From Amyloporia xantha (Eukaryota; Basidiomycota; Agaricomycetes; Polyporales; Adustoporiaceae), in contig JAYKKR010000005.1 of assembly GCA_036971615.1 (NCBI GenBank), positions 1,054,001 through 1,118,000 on the forward strand: DNA of 64,000 bases. Reading direction: 5' to 3'. Shown piece after piece: positions 23,146 to 35,395 of this stretch (position 1 is its first letter; every line of letters begins with the position of its first letter). The position numbers and the translations under genes were made by a program. The notes below the pieces were generated by a model. That model made no database searches. It was given only the letters and a program-made list of their open reading frames with translations, and was not told the origin of the DNA.

Positions 23146-25006
23146 AGGTACGTGTGCTACCGTTTCTTCCGTTCAAGCTCTGATCGTACTGGTGTTTACC
23201 GTCGTAGGCCACGCGGCGGAGGTAGAGAGTACTACCCATGTTGGAAGTATGATGCACCATGCCCAGAGCAAATCAGATTTGTTTGGATCTATATCGCGAG
23301 TAAACGGTCGATCAGAATCCATACCCGTGGAAGTATGTGAGCTGCGTTGTGTTCCACGACATCAGGGATGTTTGGAGTCGTACTGGGTGAGAAACCACAT
23401 AAGGCATATTTTATTTAACGTATGACGTGACATATTCATCTATTCTGCCGCTTTACACCGAGAACAAATTGTAATGGTTCAATCATTATTGAAGTCAGCA
23501 CCGTGTTTTAAGTGGTGACGGAGTGAAGGCTTTTTACCGTCTGGTGGTGAACGTTTGTTCAAGGGTGGGTTCACAGTACTGTTTCAGTACCTCCTTCTAT
23601 TCGACTTCAACACGATTTTTATTATACGTCTATCACACAATTCATATATAAATCCCCGCTCTTTGCGGCAACTGTTATTATAAGCCAGAGTACTACAACG
23701 GGGCGAACTACGGCGCGGCATGTCTATCAGGGCGGCGTGCGCGTGTGGGGCGATCATCAGCTCGATCTCTTCTCGCCGCCTTACCCCACCTTCGAGGTCA
23801 AATGAAAATATCAAACCTACCGACCTCCGTCTCCAAAAGGAGCATACACTACACGCGCCTGCTATGATCGCTATCAACACGCAGAAGAAGCTTCTTAGAG
23901 AGGTGGTGCACTAGAAGTGTGCTGCTGTCGTAAGTTGCATTGCCATTGTCATGTGCTAAAGATGAACTGAGGTCATATGGCTTTACCACGAGAGCTATTT
24001 TCCCACATCGGCGTGCCACAGACATTTTTATCAGCTTCCTTTCACTGAATAGCGCGCTGTCATCCTCTGTGTGGAGGTCCGGTTGCAGTCGGGCGGCCCG
24101 TTCGAGCCGTCCTGATTTGACGGATGTTACAAGCAGAATGACAGCGTCATCATTCTAGGTCAACAATGCTACGGTAGCTAACTGGCTTAGCGCACCGCGG
24201 TCTCGACGTGTCTTTTACGTTATTGCGGCTATATCTTGTAGTCACGCAATAGGAACTGAGGATCGCACAGGCGTTGCTGCTCTTCGTAAGCTGTTCCTGA
24301 TTCTTTCCATCTTAAATTTACACTCGTACGTAGGCCACACAGATACTACAGCAAGCTTGCACTAGGGTTAAGAAGCTGACGTGCTTATCATTAATGACTT
24401 GCGCGGGTGCGACCCATGCTATGATATGAACCTCTTTTGACGAATTCTGGTCGATTGGGTGTACCAGACAGACGTGTTTTACGGTGAGCGGTAATACCTT
24501 TGTCTTTGGCGTTTTTAGCAACTGAGCTAACGCAGACAATGTGTCATATATCAGCCGTGTTGTTCGGGAACCGCTAGTGGCTGAAGACGTCGGCACTTGG
24601 TGTCTATGCCATATAACATCATGCATATTTGCGTCTTGCTTACGGACCATATTTCTGTCATCGCACCCATGACCTCCTTATCATTTCGGATGATCAATGC
24701 TCGCGAGTGTTTGCGATGAAACACGATATTGTAAGTAGACCAGATAGGGTTTGATTGCTCGTATTGGATGGTACCAATCAGGTACCGCTTTGCGTCCCTG
24801 TGTTATAGAGCTGATCCGTTGATGAAACTATAGCCGTTCTGTTGCGCATTCGCGTCGTCTTAACTGTATTCTTCATAGCGTACTCTTCACCTTTAACGAT
24901 TAAGAGGACGTGAAGTGGGGGGTTCTTGAATCTACACCGTATGTGCAATTTATCTTGTCGCATGCAGTTACTGATGTGTAATTACCTGGCCGGTTCTATC
25001 GGTCAG
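23146..25006 (+). other. stretch with small ORFs only
   Basis: A TATA-like string (TATATAAATC) lies at about 23645, some 70 bp before an ATG at 23720 that opens a 64-codon frame (Arg/Ser-rich start, then KPTDLRLQKEHTLHAP). A second plus frame at 23940-24158 could be a later exon, but the phases do not join. A 110-codon minus ORF at 24318-24650 has no recognisable motif. None is convincing as a gene. Confidence 0.3.
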
Positions 25007-26071
25007 ATGAGCGTGGCAGATCTTCCCGTGGAACTATTAGACGTTGTTGCGTCTCTACTTCCCGTGGGCGATATGAACGCCCTGATGCGTACCTGCCAAC
25101 GCGTCTATGGCGTTATCGCTCCTTTGATGTACAAGCGGGTAGAGTTGACAAATTCGAACGCTACGCGCCGTGTGATGCTTCTCTTGGCGCCCTTCCGGTC
25201 CCAATCGCATACTGAAGAACGACGTTCCTACATCCCATTCATCCACCATTTCTCCTATATATCTGTCGACCCGATGAGGACTATCGGCTTGCAAGTTTGA
25301 TAATCAAAATTCTACATCACGCTGTGGCCTTGACGAGCCTGCAGCTCAGCACTCACTCGGAATCTTATGGGGCGCTCGCTCTCGCATTCTCCAGAACACT
25401 GTTACGGCGTCGCCAAGTATCCCCATGCACAACGCCTGATCTCTGTATTGCCACTCTTCCCGCTCTGAAAGACATACACATATCTGAATTCGCCCTCCTG
25501 CGACATATCGTGGATTTTCGGCCAATCAGGTCGGTAGAATACCTCGTTATGCACAAGACGACGGTTGCCCTCAACCGTACATTGGAATTATTGGGACAAC
25601 GGCGATTGTCACATCATCTGGTTGCGTTGTCTATACGTGTCGGTGAGCAAGTGTCCATAACCGACGCTGTGAATATGGTCGCGCTATACACACCGCGGCT
25701 TACGCACCTATCCGTCCTATATTCGGGACAAGATGTTGTACTTGACACTGTGGTATGCAATGTGCCTCTCATTCTTTGTACTGCACTTTATTTACAGGAA
25801 TTATCATTAGCTCGCATTGAACCGCATGGTCGAACACGATCATTGGCTTCCCCGATTACGGAGCTTCTTTTTATTCCATGACAGCGTGCCCGGTATCAGT
25901 CATGATACTTTGCATACATTTGAGGCAGTGGAGATGATCAGCGCGTCGAGAGAGCGCATGAGGAGGGTTGTAATATTCGGCCGCGGGTTCCAGAGAGTAG
26001 ACGGAGAGTCACCTTGGATAGAAGTTGATAAACTACAGGTCATTCAGAGCGAATCGCAACTTAGAATATGA
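25007..26071 (+). CDS. F-box / LRR-like protein 1
   Basis: F-box proteins recruit substrates to SCF ubiquitin ligases. From ATG 25007 the protein starts MSVADLPVELLDVVASLL, then LMRTCQRVYGVIAPLMYKRV, a standard F-box in its first 45 residues. The rest has irregular leucine-rich repeats: VALTSLQLST, LPALKDIHISEF, TPRLTHLSVLYS, WLPRLRSFFLFHDS. Two single-nt shifts are needed to read it through. One is near 25270 (a CCC run), after which DEDYRLASLIIKI continues. The other is near 25825, before EHDHWLPRLR. Given the run-length errors seen between the two repeat copies, both may be consensus errors. No intron is needed. The end at 26071 is the first stop in the last frame. Confidence 0.65.
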
Positions 26072-26469
26072 AGTTTCTGTATCGTCGCTTCCTCATTGTG
26101 TTGTATACTTACATGTGGTACAATGATTATCGCCCTGTCGGTGTGCTTTGCTTGGGTATCCCGTCAAATATGTTACGCAGGTGGGCAGGTATAATGGAGA
26201 CTTTGGTTTGACAGCAGTCTGATTTTTGTACGACCACTAAGTCGGGACATGCGGCCTGTATTATTCCCGTGTGGTATTACCCCCATTTGAATTCACTTTT
26301 CGCGACTATTACATAAGAGCAGGCAGGAATAGTATCACTTGCTTGGCGATTTGATGGCGAACTGCGAACTGTGACAAGATAACTTCACTGCGATTCCAAT
26401 CCGTGCAGCATTGCCTGAACATGTATTAGAAGGACGTTGTGTACAGACGGAGACGATTTCCGCTGTATC

Positions 26470-28468
26470 CTATCTAGCCTTTATATCGACATGCTCTATT
26501 GACAACCAATACTCTAACTCGTCTCCAACCAGCATGACCAGTGGGACTGGTTCGCCCCGTTCACACCCACTCCAAGTCAATGTGCCTTTTACCACCGTCG
26601 CGCTAGATTGATTTCCTTCTGGTCTCTCCACAGACCACGTCCACTGTACACCGACCTTCGCCTCAAACAAACCAATGGGGTGCCAATCAATCTCCTGAAG
26701 AGATGGACAACTCCTCGCGAGACGGGCCATGAGTCGTTCAACGCGAGAATAATTACGAATTTCCCAAGCCTTCATAATCACGTGTGGGTCTGAGTGTAAT
26801 TCTTCATGGCTAGGACGACATGTGATCGGTAAGATTGCACAGATGGTTTCTTCCGCTTTGATTGTATATTCCTGACCAAAGTATTCGGCTATTCGGTCCA
26901 TCGTCAGCGGCTCTGCTACTCTTGCTGCACCCCGTTGAAGAGAGCCGTCGTAGGCATCATCTTCTGTATCGTCCTGGTCCCAAACCGGCTCGGCAGGGGG
27001 TAATGCGTCATCCAATAGATCAAACGCTCCCAGTGACGCGTTCGCTGTCTTCGACGAATCCTCGTCCCATTTCCAACTGATTGGAATGTCCCAGCTGAGC
27101 GCAAGCTTACGCAGTTTGCGTAGTTTCTGAAGCTTATTACTCAACTCGGTCTGTACAATCCGTCATTGCCACACATGTAGAGAACCGATCTATTGACGTA
27201 CTCACCATAATTGACGCGAAAGTTCCATCAGTGGACTGTATTGCTGTTGCGATGCGAATTTGTTCTACCATAGGGAAATATTCTGTTAACGCGATGATAT
27301 CGTGTATGTTCGGCTGCCATGTGGAAACATCATTCCAAGGCACGCACTCCAGCAGTGGAAGAGCCACGGCAGTCGCTATGAACCTGGTAGAGTTTTGTTT
27401 CGATGCAGAGACTACTGCCTGGTCGAGAAGTATTCGACTAAACGCAAATGCGCGCCTTGATACGAAGGACCCCAAGAATGTTCGGGAGACCGAATTCGCG
27501 TGGAAGGGGTAGTCGTAATAACCGCTATTTTCTGAAGCGTTGCTGCCTAATTGATAGCCAGTCGGTGTGACCACGGGACATGAATCCTCCCAAGTTCCGC
27601 TCCCATCAATGAGTTTCATGAGATTTTCGATACTGAGGCGGACATTGGGAGCGAAGCAGATGTTAACTTCTCGCAATGATGAATGTTTATGAATGAACGA
27701 GTACATCCAACGCACGTTCCGCATTGCCTTTTGAACGTTTAAAGTCCGCAGGTTAGGAAAGACTAGGGCCGCTACGTGATTGTCCCACCACCTACTACGT
27801 CCTCGTTCATAGACGGCAAGTGCAACCAGGCTAACGTGTGTTGTCGGTTTCATAGTTATCGGTTCAATGTATGGAAAACGTCGCGGCCGGGTGTGGAGGT
27901 AAAGCCGTAACGTTCTCAATACAGGCCAAGCGTGTATTTGTGGGAAGGGTGATGTAGAACGCCACACAACACAGAGATGGCGCAAATTGGTGCATGTTTC
28001 AAGCGGAGAAAGTTCCAAGGGGAGCATACGCCGTGAAAACAAGTGAAAGATGTCAAGTTGACGAAGGAGTGTATCGATGTGCGGCAGCGCAACGGGAAGC
28101 TTCGGGTTACGTGCTCGTGCCATATTTGCTCCGTACAATCCGATACGTACGGTTCTGCGAATGCATAGTTGATCAGTATCAGGTAATATGCAGTAATCAC
28201 GATGATTTCTGACTTCACATCATACGGCGTATAACTTCCCGCTCCCCTATATGACCGAACGACTTCGTTCAAAGCCCTTACCGAGTGTACAACGAGGTGA
28301 CGTTGGAGATGGACCATGGCGATCGTTCGAAGATACCGATTCACTTGTGATAACGTCCACGATTAATTTGTGCCTTCCAATGGATCGGTCCGTGTCGTGT
28401 TCTTGATTCACGATTTCTATGAACACGTCGTACGGAATAAAGCTGAAAGTTGATCGTGTAACGCTCAT
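26470..28468 (-). CDS. F-box protein 2 (inverted paralogue of F-box protein 3)
   Basis: Minus-strand gene with an N-terminal F-box: FIPYDVFIEIVNQ, then, after a one-base shift near 28365, LSQVNRYLRTIAMVHLQRHL. The body (28138-27206) has LRR-like segments such as TNLRHLCVVWRS, FPNLRTLNVQKA and SSLREVNICFAP. Intron 27151-27205 (55 bp) joins FASIM to TELSNKLQKLRKLRKLALSW. The C-terminal exon contains DPHVIMKAWE and PLVMLVGDELEYW and stops at 26470. It aligns along its length with the plus-strand gene at 35914-37867, including the intron position. A TATA box lies 54 bp upstream of the ATG. The shift may be a sequencing error. Confidence 0.7.
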
Positions 28469-28521
28469 CTTTTGCAGTAGTGCGTGGTCGGTAGGTTCCT
28501 CAGCGAAGTCGGTTGAGCTTC

Positions 28522-28530
28522 AATATATAG
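28522..28530 (-). promoter_or_regulatory. TATA box of F-box protein 2
   Basis: On the minus strand the string CTATATATT lies about 54 bp upstream of the ATG at 28468. Confidence 0.5.
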
Positions 28531-29387
28531 TCTCATCTTGACCATGTACGACGCGACAAATCTGGGAAACGTGTAGGATTAGGCGGTGTATATAGCAATG
28601 CTATAGTAGAGTAACGCAGCATAGCAGTATGTAGCGCCAACGAGGTTTCCAAAAAGCCGGGTATCATGACATATCTTCAATTACGTTAACGCACGTGCCA
28701 ATTTGCAACAATCGCTCACGCCGCTGGTAACCGCCATAACCATGTACTCGTCGTCGTCCTAGACATTGTGCGCTGCCTTTTGTAAGCTTGTTCTCACTGC
28801 AAGAGTTACTGGCGTGTATTACTAAATATGAAGTACGTAACACGTCGACTGATACTGCACATACATTCAGTACAATGCAGAGGCCCTGTCGTCCAACAAT
28901 AGCAGCGACATGTGCATCTTTTTAACTCGAACGGCCGAGGTGATATAAAATGGTCCTCTTGAAGAGATTTTACTGGACGAGACTGTATTTCAGTGCGTCC
29001 TGTATCTTTTATCAAAGGTTTCCGGTACGACAACTGTTTGTTCGATCTCTACGCGTAGTAGGTACACATTTAATCGCTGATGGGACAATATTACGATGCC
29101 CACAGACGATGACCGTCTCACAACGCCTTCCTGCCTCTACGGTACCCGGTCACTTAGGGTGTGGCGGCACGTACGCCTCTCGGTATCGTTACCTGGCGGG
29201 AGATTTAGTATTGCATCAATGTAAGTAACATGTTCCTGTTTTCTTTCAGCATCCCTTCCCTGCGGGTACCTACCCCTTTCATGATGGTGTCCGGTTCGAT
29301 GTCACATTTGCATTTTACATAGTCGGCATGGCATATGTCGATATGACATTATGAGTCAGACCGCAATCCCCGTGATGTAGAATAGTT

Positions 29388-30729
29388 AACCAATTTATAG
29401 ACACCGGTCTTACTGTACTTGGCACTGGCTCGTCTGCTACAGTGCTGGCTGCCGCGGATAACAAATCGGGGTTGTCGTCGCGATAAAGATCCTGCATAAG
29501 GATCCTAGTTACGACGACTGGTATGACCACGAGGCAAACATCTTCTGCATGCTCGCAGATACTGGCCACAAAGCTCTACGGTGCGTGGATCTTTTTACCG
29601 TGAAGATGGCTTGTAATCAATATCGGCTGACCCTTTGAACGATCAAGACTCTTTCTTACTATCCTAAATAGTGGCATGCATATCGGTTTCCATTGTCTGG
29701 TGTTCGACCGCATGGCTGCGGACTTGGAATTTGTACTGCATGGCGGAACCGTACCTCGGATTACTCGCCTACAGCTGCTGAAAATCGCAGTTCAACTTAT
29801 GGAGGGTTTCCAATGTAAGTGTTTTCTTTTTTCTCTCGTATTCTGTCTTACTTATTGTGCGGGCAGTTTTGCATTCACAGTGTGTTGTGCATGCGGATGT
29901 TAAACCAGACAACATAATGTTCGTATCAATCGACACTGTAGTCGTCAAGTAAGCTGCATTCTTGTGTCAGATATAGTGCGCGTAGTGACCTTAGTTGTAT
30001 TTCCTATATCGCGACTACGCAGCCACGTACTCCAGCTAGAAAACGTCGATATACGAATTATAGACTTGGGTGGTGCTGTCATATTACATGGCGATGGACA
30101 CGGGCGTGTAGGTGCTGATGGTTATAGAGCGCCTGAGGTTTCGTTCGGTGAGCGAGCACGCCGTTCGAAAGAACGCAGCAGTCCTCAACTGTCGCGCCAG
30201 GCCTGTCGTGGAATACCGCGGTTGATTCGTTCGGGGTAGGCTGTATCCTAACCGAAATATACACTGGCCGTCCGCTCTTTGCCTACTCGGAAGATGATTG
30301 CGACAGACTAATCCTTCTCGAACGCGTCCTCGGTCCCTTCCCGTTGCAATACGCTAAAATGGTCGAAAACCTGATACCAGGAACATTTAGATTGGGTCGG
30401 AGCGCAAAACTTATCGCCTCTGTTAAAAGAACGTCATTTGAAGCATCATTTCTCGATGATGATCATGCATCGGCCTCCTTAAGTCGGTCATCCCCCCTTC
30501 ACGTGCGTGCCTATTTTCTTTATTTTCGACAATCGGACTAAGAAACACCGTGAAGATTATTCTCGACGATCACGACTTGTACGATTTATGCCGTAGCCTT
30601 CTTTTGCTAGATCCATTACAACGTGCGTCCATGACAGAGGCCTTGCAGCATTCATGTTTTGCGCAGATCGTGCTGAGCGACGTAGTCCGTGTGGGAACTG
30701 AGTGTCAGAGAGATATTCTCATTACGTAG
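29388..30729 (+). CDS. LAMMER/CLK-like protein kinase, divergent
   Basis: Dual-specificity kinase related to LAMMER (CLK/Kns1/Lkh1) and SRPK enzymes that phosphorylate SR splicing factors. The kinase landmarks in order are: glycine loop GTGSSATV (29421-29444), VAIK lysine at 29486-29488, CLVFDRMAADLEFVL, catalytic loop HADVKPDN (29889-29912), DLG (30063-30071), GYRAPEV, DSFGVGCILTEIYTGRPLF, the LAMMER-motif region DRLILLERVLGPFP (about 30300-30340), and C-lobe end LLLLDPLQRASMTEALQHSCF. Introns include 29815-29871, a join at 30040 and one inside GTGAGC...GCCAG (about 30149-30198). It keeps K, D, N and D, so it may be active. The hallmark EHLAMMER is changed to a Leu/Ile-rich form. One-base shifts are needed after the glycine loop (GGGG run) and near 30490 (CCCCCC run). 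The N-terminal exon before 29388 is unresolved; an ORF at 28950-29228 may contribute. Confidence 0.82.
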
Positions 30730-31408
30730 TATGTAAGTGATACGACACTTCGCCCGTTCATGGTACTTTTATGTGAGAAAATAAAACCCTCCAGTCGTAT
30801 AGGATAATGGCATTATTATGGCGTATAAAGTGTTACAACACTAAATGGTAATCTTCGACATACCCGCGACGGGAATGGCACGCCGTAACATGCAGTATGA
30901 TACACCCAGTGCTCCAAAGTAAGATGACCCCTCAAGTAAGACCGTACTAGTGGCATTTGCAGGTACTATTCCATACCTCCATAATCAGGTTCACGTATGT
31001 ACTAACGCAGCAGATGACGATGCCGCGATTATGACACTTGCGATAACATAAAGTGCAGCTGATAAACTGTCGTGACATGCGATACTGACTATATCGTATG
31101 GGCATGACTCATGCCGACTGCGTTTCTCCAGGTGAGAATGAGTCCGTATATTTGTTCGTATGTGTGTATTGGAACAAAATAGCCCTGTAACAGAGTAAGT
31201 GCATTTCAACGAGATGAGAGTGCACATCTACCATGCTTATGAGGTATAAGAACATTTGGGTCACAGCATGAGACTCGCGTACTAAGCATCATTAGGTATA
31301 CACAGACCGCAAAATTCATTCTCTCGTGGTGTTACTCCCATAAATTTAGTGTGTCATGTCCCTGAACTCAGCCACGCGGCGTCGCTAATGACTTTGTAAG
31401 TACTGTGG
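30730..31408 (+). other. intergenic, nothing recognised
   Basis: AT-richer spacer after the kinase gene with short ORFs only. The 78-codon minus ORF at 30991-31227 shows no motif. Confidence 0.4.
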
Positions 31409-32036
31409 TTGTCATTAGGTGGCCCATACATCGCGTTCACAACCGGCTGTGCTTCATCAAAAACTATCTTAGCGCGTAAAACCAGCAATAGTGACGCATA
31501 TTACCCTCGATTACATTCACACATGTTATGCGCGGTTTCCTACGATCGTTCCAGTGGCCAGCCGTCCTTAAATGCGGAGAAGAATGCGGATGTGAGTACC
31601 TCTGTCCAATCGGCACCGTTATTCCTAATATCGCGTCTGCTGCAGCCTCCAGTTATTCCATTGACACCAAGGACTTTGGTCGTTCGGCAACATACAAAGG
31701 CCGAACTCGTCGTTCAATACACCAAAATTCTGGTGCGCAATACGTCGTCTGACCTCTTGATTGTATCGCTTACTGTATGTTTTCTTTCAGTACTTTCGTC
31801 AGCACACCTTGAACCTCGACACTTGGGCAACCGTCAAATCCGACCCTTTGGTTCAATTGCTGCGATACTTATCATTTATCCGCTACGTACACGAAGAGGA
31901 TCAGCTTCGCGGTCGAGAACCGTGCATATTATTTTGGTGGCAGTACGTAAAGAGTTTTGATCATCCGCTAAGGGCTACAACGGAAAACTTGGATGTCCAT
32001 CTTCGACTAAGACTGAAAGGTAACGCGCACGTATAA
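31409..32036 (+). CDS. hypothetical protein, possibly two exons
   Basis: A 183-codon frame from 31409 contains APLFLISRLLQPPVIPLTP and KAELVVQYTKILVRNTSSD. It runs into a donor-like GTATGT at about 31775, followed by a polypyrimidine tract and acceptor (CTTTCAG, or CGTCAG at about 31802). After it a different frame, HTLNLDTWATVKSDPLV and then FWWQYVKSFDHPLR, continues to 32036. A two-exon protein of about 210 residues is the likeliest reading. I do not recognise the family. Confidence 0.4.
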
Positions 32037-32802
32037 GTGCACATCCATATTTGAACCATAGAACAGTCTGAGTTATAGGCTTCCGGATTTTGTATGTAAC
32101 CTTACACCATTATGCCGAGAAGATGAAAGCGAATATTGTCTTTCGCGGTACTACCGGTTAATAAGAAGAAACATCCTAAATAAACAAATTCCGATATATG
32201 TTAACATACAGGGCGAGCAGAATACTATGCGTGCACCACTCTGTCCCAACTGCGTTCCCAACTCATGGTCAACTTTACAACCTCCCTTGCGAAGGTGAAG
32301 ATGGGTCAGCACATTGTCCTTAAAGAGTTTGACCGTTACGGTCGCCTTTTTAATGAAGTCCATGCAACAGTGGCTGGCATTGTGGGATGGATAGGGCTTG
32401 GATTCAATTTGTGGTGAAACAGGAGGTGTACCATGAACTCCTCTATCTCTATGTGCCGTGGGAGTGGTGTGAGGTGCCACGATTGGTTCGCTGGTTTAGT
32501 CGGTGGGCGCAGTGGAGTGTCCTCGAAGTAATACCACGTCGACCACGTTCCAGTGTCTCTTCTGCATGAAAAATTGTTGCAGGAATTGACAAGCCAGTGG
32601 AGGGAGATGGGTTATGGCGGCACGAACATTGCTTCATCCACTCGGGCTGGGGGTGAGTGGGAGGAGACGGAGTGCATCATGTGACATGAAGTATGTCGGA
32701 AGAAGTAGGAGGTTCAGGCAGCAGGAGACGGAGATTGACTGGAAGAGAGAAGAAATGGACGGTTCGCAAACATTCTCACTGTCTACGTAGCCATGTCGAT
32801 CG
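32037..32802 (+). other. intergenic with purine-rich tract
   Basis: No gene is supported. At about 32640-32765 the plus strand is markedly purine-rich (repeated GGAGGAGACGG-like words), resembling the longer purine-rich patch at 33870-35395. The minus ORF at 32151-32480 has no motif. Confidence 0.3.
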
Positions 32803-33401
32803 TTGTTGAACTACTACCACTGGTCACTTAATCGTTGTTCCTTCTTAGACCGCATCAACTTCGTTAACGTATCTCTTATCCAATCTGTGTGCTTCTGTCT
32901 TTCGTCGCATTGCGTCTGGGTAATAGTGAGCTCAGACGTCCAGCCGCTGCTGCCCAACGACGGCCTCAAACAAATTCTATTCCTGTTCTTTTCTATGCAG
33001 ATCCGGAAACATAATTCAACAGTAGAGATGCTGCATAATGCTATTCTATTGCGAGCATTGTGGCGTCAGCATGAGAAAGCAACCAATGATGTCGTAAACT
33101 TACCGAAGGGCAAACAAGGTCAGATCGAGAGAGCAGTGTCTAACACTCTCCCGCCGACTCGATTTTTCCTGCTCGCTGGAAGAGGTTTATTCCCTTTTCT
33201 CTGAATTTCGCTGCCAAGTGGCTGGCACGTATTCCTGCTCCAACGACGAAGGCAGGTATTGCTGTCGTCTTGTCGGTCATGCATAACAGGAGCATGCCTC
33301 TGCTTTTCGACCGCGCAGATTGGTCTTATATAATCAACATGTTCGACGCCACTTATACAGACCAGCAAATATATTATAACAATAGATATATACATGTGTA
33401 G
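32803..33401 (+). CDS. hypothetical protein
   Basis: A 133-codon frame contains LPNDGLKQILFLFFSMQI, HNAILLRALWRQHEKATND and VNLPKGKQGQIERAVS. A one-base shift near 33195 (after a TTTTCTC run) lets the frame continue with LNFAAKWLARIPAPTTKAG, VVLSVMHNRSMPLLFD and YIINMFDATYTDQQIYYN to a TAG at about 33399-33401. The residue pattern after the shift looks coding. The hydrophobic first 50 residues may be non-coding. I see no known domain. Confidence 0.4.
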
Positions 33402-33860
33402 TATCCGTGGACCGATTGCTACTTGGTGGTTGGAAGTCGCGGTGGTTCTCTTAGAAGAAGAGACTGGTTAGCTCTGCAAAACCCCACACACTCGCGGTAC
33501 ATTCGCCGTTTGACAAGCTATCGTGTGAAGTGACTGTTGACGGTAGAGCGCGTCACAAATCGTGCGGTCATCCTGGATATAATCAATGAACATCATTTGC
33601 TCCTGATTTGATATAAGATTCTGGACGAGTCGCCGTGATTTGTCCATTCAAGTTGGATGTCTGCGAGATATCGTACGTTACCATGATTTGTCATCTACCA
33701 TGGTGCTTACCGACATTGGCTTACTGTATCATCGTACGTCATATGGTATTACACTGCGTATGACACGCTAGCGCTGTCTATGACACGTCGTCTTGCCATG
33801 CTCTCGCGTTCAATGTTCTCCGGTGGTGCTGTTCTCTCGTCTATGGATATCATTCACGCT
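33402..33860 (+). other. intergenic, nothing recognised
   Basis: Spacer with short ORFs, ordinary composition, up to the start of the purine-rich patch. Confidence 0.35.
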
Positions 33861-33869
33861 TTCAAGTTT

Positions 33870-35395
33870 GCTTGAGCAGAAAGGTGACACACGAGATTAG
33901 ATTGCAAGCTAGTGGTAGTCCGTGCAAGTGAGGTAAGAGGTATAAAGCAGAACGAGATAGCAACGACAGAGTCAAAGCGAGAGATGATTAGAAACGAAGG
34001 ACGGATGACATAAGTGACGAAAGATAAGGAAAGACGTGTGGCCGAAAGGAGTACTCGCAAAATGAATGGTGTGGGCGAAAGCCCGTTGGGCTCCCCGACG
34101 CGAGACCAAGAACCATGACCTATGGTAAGAAAACAAATCCCGGTGAGCAGCGATCGGGTGGGTGCCATCCAGGGTGTGGTGGGTGGGTAGGACAAAACCG
34201 TAGCCCGACTGCTGTCGAAACCAGATGAGAGGTCGATGGGACCAACGCCCCGAGTCCGAAAGATAACTTGAAAAGCTGCACAAAAGCGTTTAAGAAGGGG
34301 ATGATGTTTGTTTCATTTTTTATTCTTTTTCCTTGCTTTTTTCCTATCCTTTTGTATGGATCGATTGAAGAGAGATAAGGGCAGGGAAACGGATCCGACT
34401 TGTGCCGGGAATCACACCCCCATGACCTGCGCACCTCCCTCCTCCTCGGAATCGAAATCTGAGGCTGGCCGAAGATAGGGATTTTCGACTGCTGGCTGAC
34501 GAGAAGGCCTGCATCGACAGGGGAGTAGCTCCAAGGGTACCGTCTGGGAACAATTGTCTCTCCAACGTCCAACAGGATTGGTGAAAGAATCACGGAGGGT
34601 GGGCAGCGTTTCAGGGAGGAAGGGATATCCTAGAAACCACCGAAGTCGATCAAGCGGATGGAGGTGTGCCCATTGGCGAGGTACCACCAGGTATCCCATC
34701 TGACCATCCACGCCCTTCATCCAAAAATTCACCATTCTTTTTTCCAGGACCCAACACCCCTGAACGCTTCCCCGAAACACTGAACGCTTGGTTTTTGTGG
34801 AGATGAGCTCGATTTCCAAGCCTTCTTCAATGAGGGAGGGAGGCTCGCGATTGACCATCCATGTGGAGGGATCGCCTGATGTTCCTTTGGCGATACGTCC
34901 AACACCACATCGAAAGAGTGAATTTGATTTGGGAGTCGAACGGGGGGTCTCTAAGGAGATACTGACTGTTGGATCGGAAATTCTTCGTCGATGATGTGGA
35001 CAAACTGGGTCAGGGTGGGCTCGGACACGAGAGTAAAGTGGGGGAGGAGGAGACGACATTCCAATGGTTGAAATTGATGTGGTGGTCAAAGTTGTAGGAG
35101 AGGAAAAGGAGGGAAAACAAAGCCTGGAGACGCTGTTGGGCGCCTGACACCTGGAGAAAATGCAAGACCTGGACCTGTTCAGGTACGCAAATAACGCAAC
35201 TGATGTTACTGATGGAACAGAAGTCGAAAGCGTGATTCGGCTAGAAGAAAAAGCATTAGTACAAATGGGGTAAAAAGGAGGAATGAAAGTTGTCGGGGGA
35301 CGGTGGGTGGGTGCTTAAACCAAAGGAAAGTCTGCTGAGAGGTAGCAGCGGTTACGGAGAAGGAGGCGCTAAGACTTAAGCGCCCCCCTGCCACT
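33870..35395 (-). other. compositionally distinct, purine-rich (plus strand) patch
   Basis: From about 33870 to 35395 the plus strand is dominated by A and G (pyrimidine-rich on the minus strand). Four overlapping minus-strand ORFs of 103-225 codons occupy it. The flanks return abruptly to the CpG- and TA-rich style of the rest of the unit. The look is that of a pyrimidine-rich coding or transcribed strand in ordinary fungal DNA, so the patch may be a later insertion. I saw no convincing terminal repeats or target-site duplication. Confidence 0.4.
34412..35089 (-). CDS. hypothetical protein, 225 codons, inside the purine-rich patch
   Basis: Longest minus-strand ORF of the patch. It is Pro/Ser/Arg-rich at the start (MSSPPPPLYSRVRAHPDP), then has a more globular part with EEGLEIELISTKTKRSVFRG, VNFWMKGVDGQMGYLVV and DRLRWFLGYPFLPETLP, and an acidic end (SDFDSEEEGG). 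No family was recognised. Overlapping minus frames (34120-34593, 34344-34565) might be exons or shadows. Purine-strand bias makes long open frames more likely by chance, which lowers confidence. Confidence 0.4.
   Translation of the reverse strand: MTTTSISTIGMSSPPPPLYSRVRAHPDPVCPHHRRRISDPTVSISLETPRSTPKSNSLFRCGVGRIAKGTSGDPSTWMVNREPPSLIEEGLEIELISTKTKRSVFRGSVQGCWVLEKRMVNFWMKGVDGQMGYLVVPRQWAHLHPLDRLRWFLGYPFLPETLPTLRDSFTNPVGRWRDNCSQTVPLELLPCRCRPSRQPAVENPYLRPASDFDSEEEGGAQVMGV

Noticed and set aside
33870..35395. LTR retrotransposon or TIR transposon in the purine-rich patch
   Set aside because: No direct or inverted terminal repeats, target-site duplication or transposase motifs were seen.
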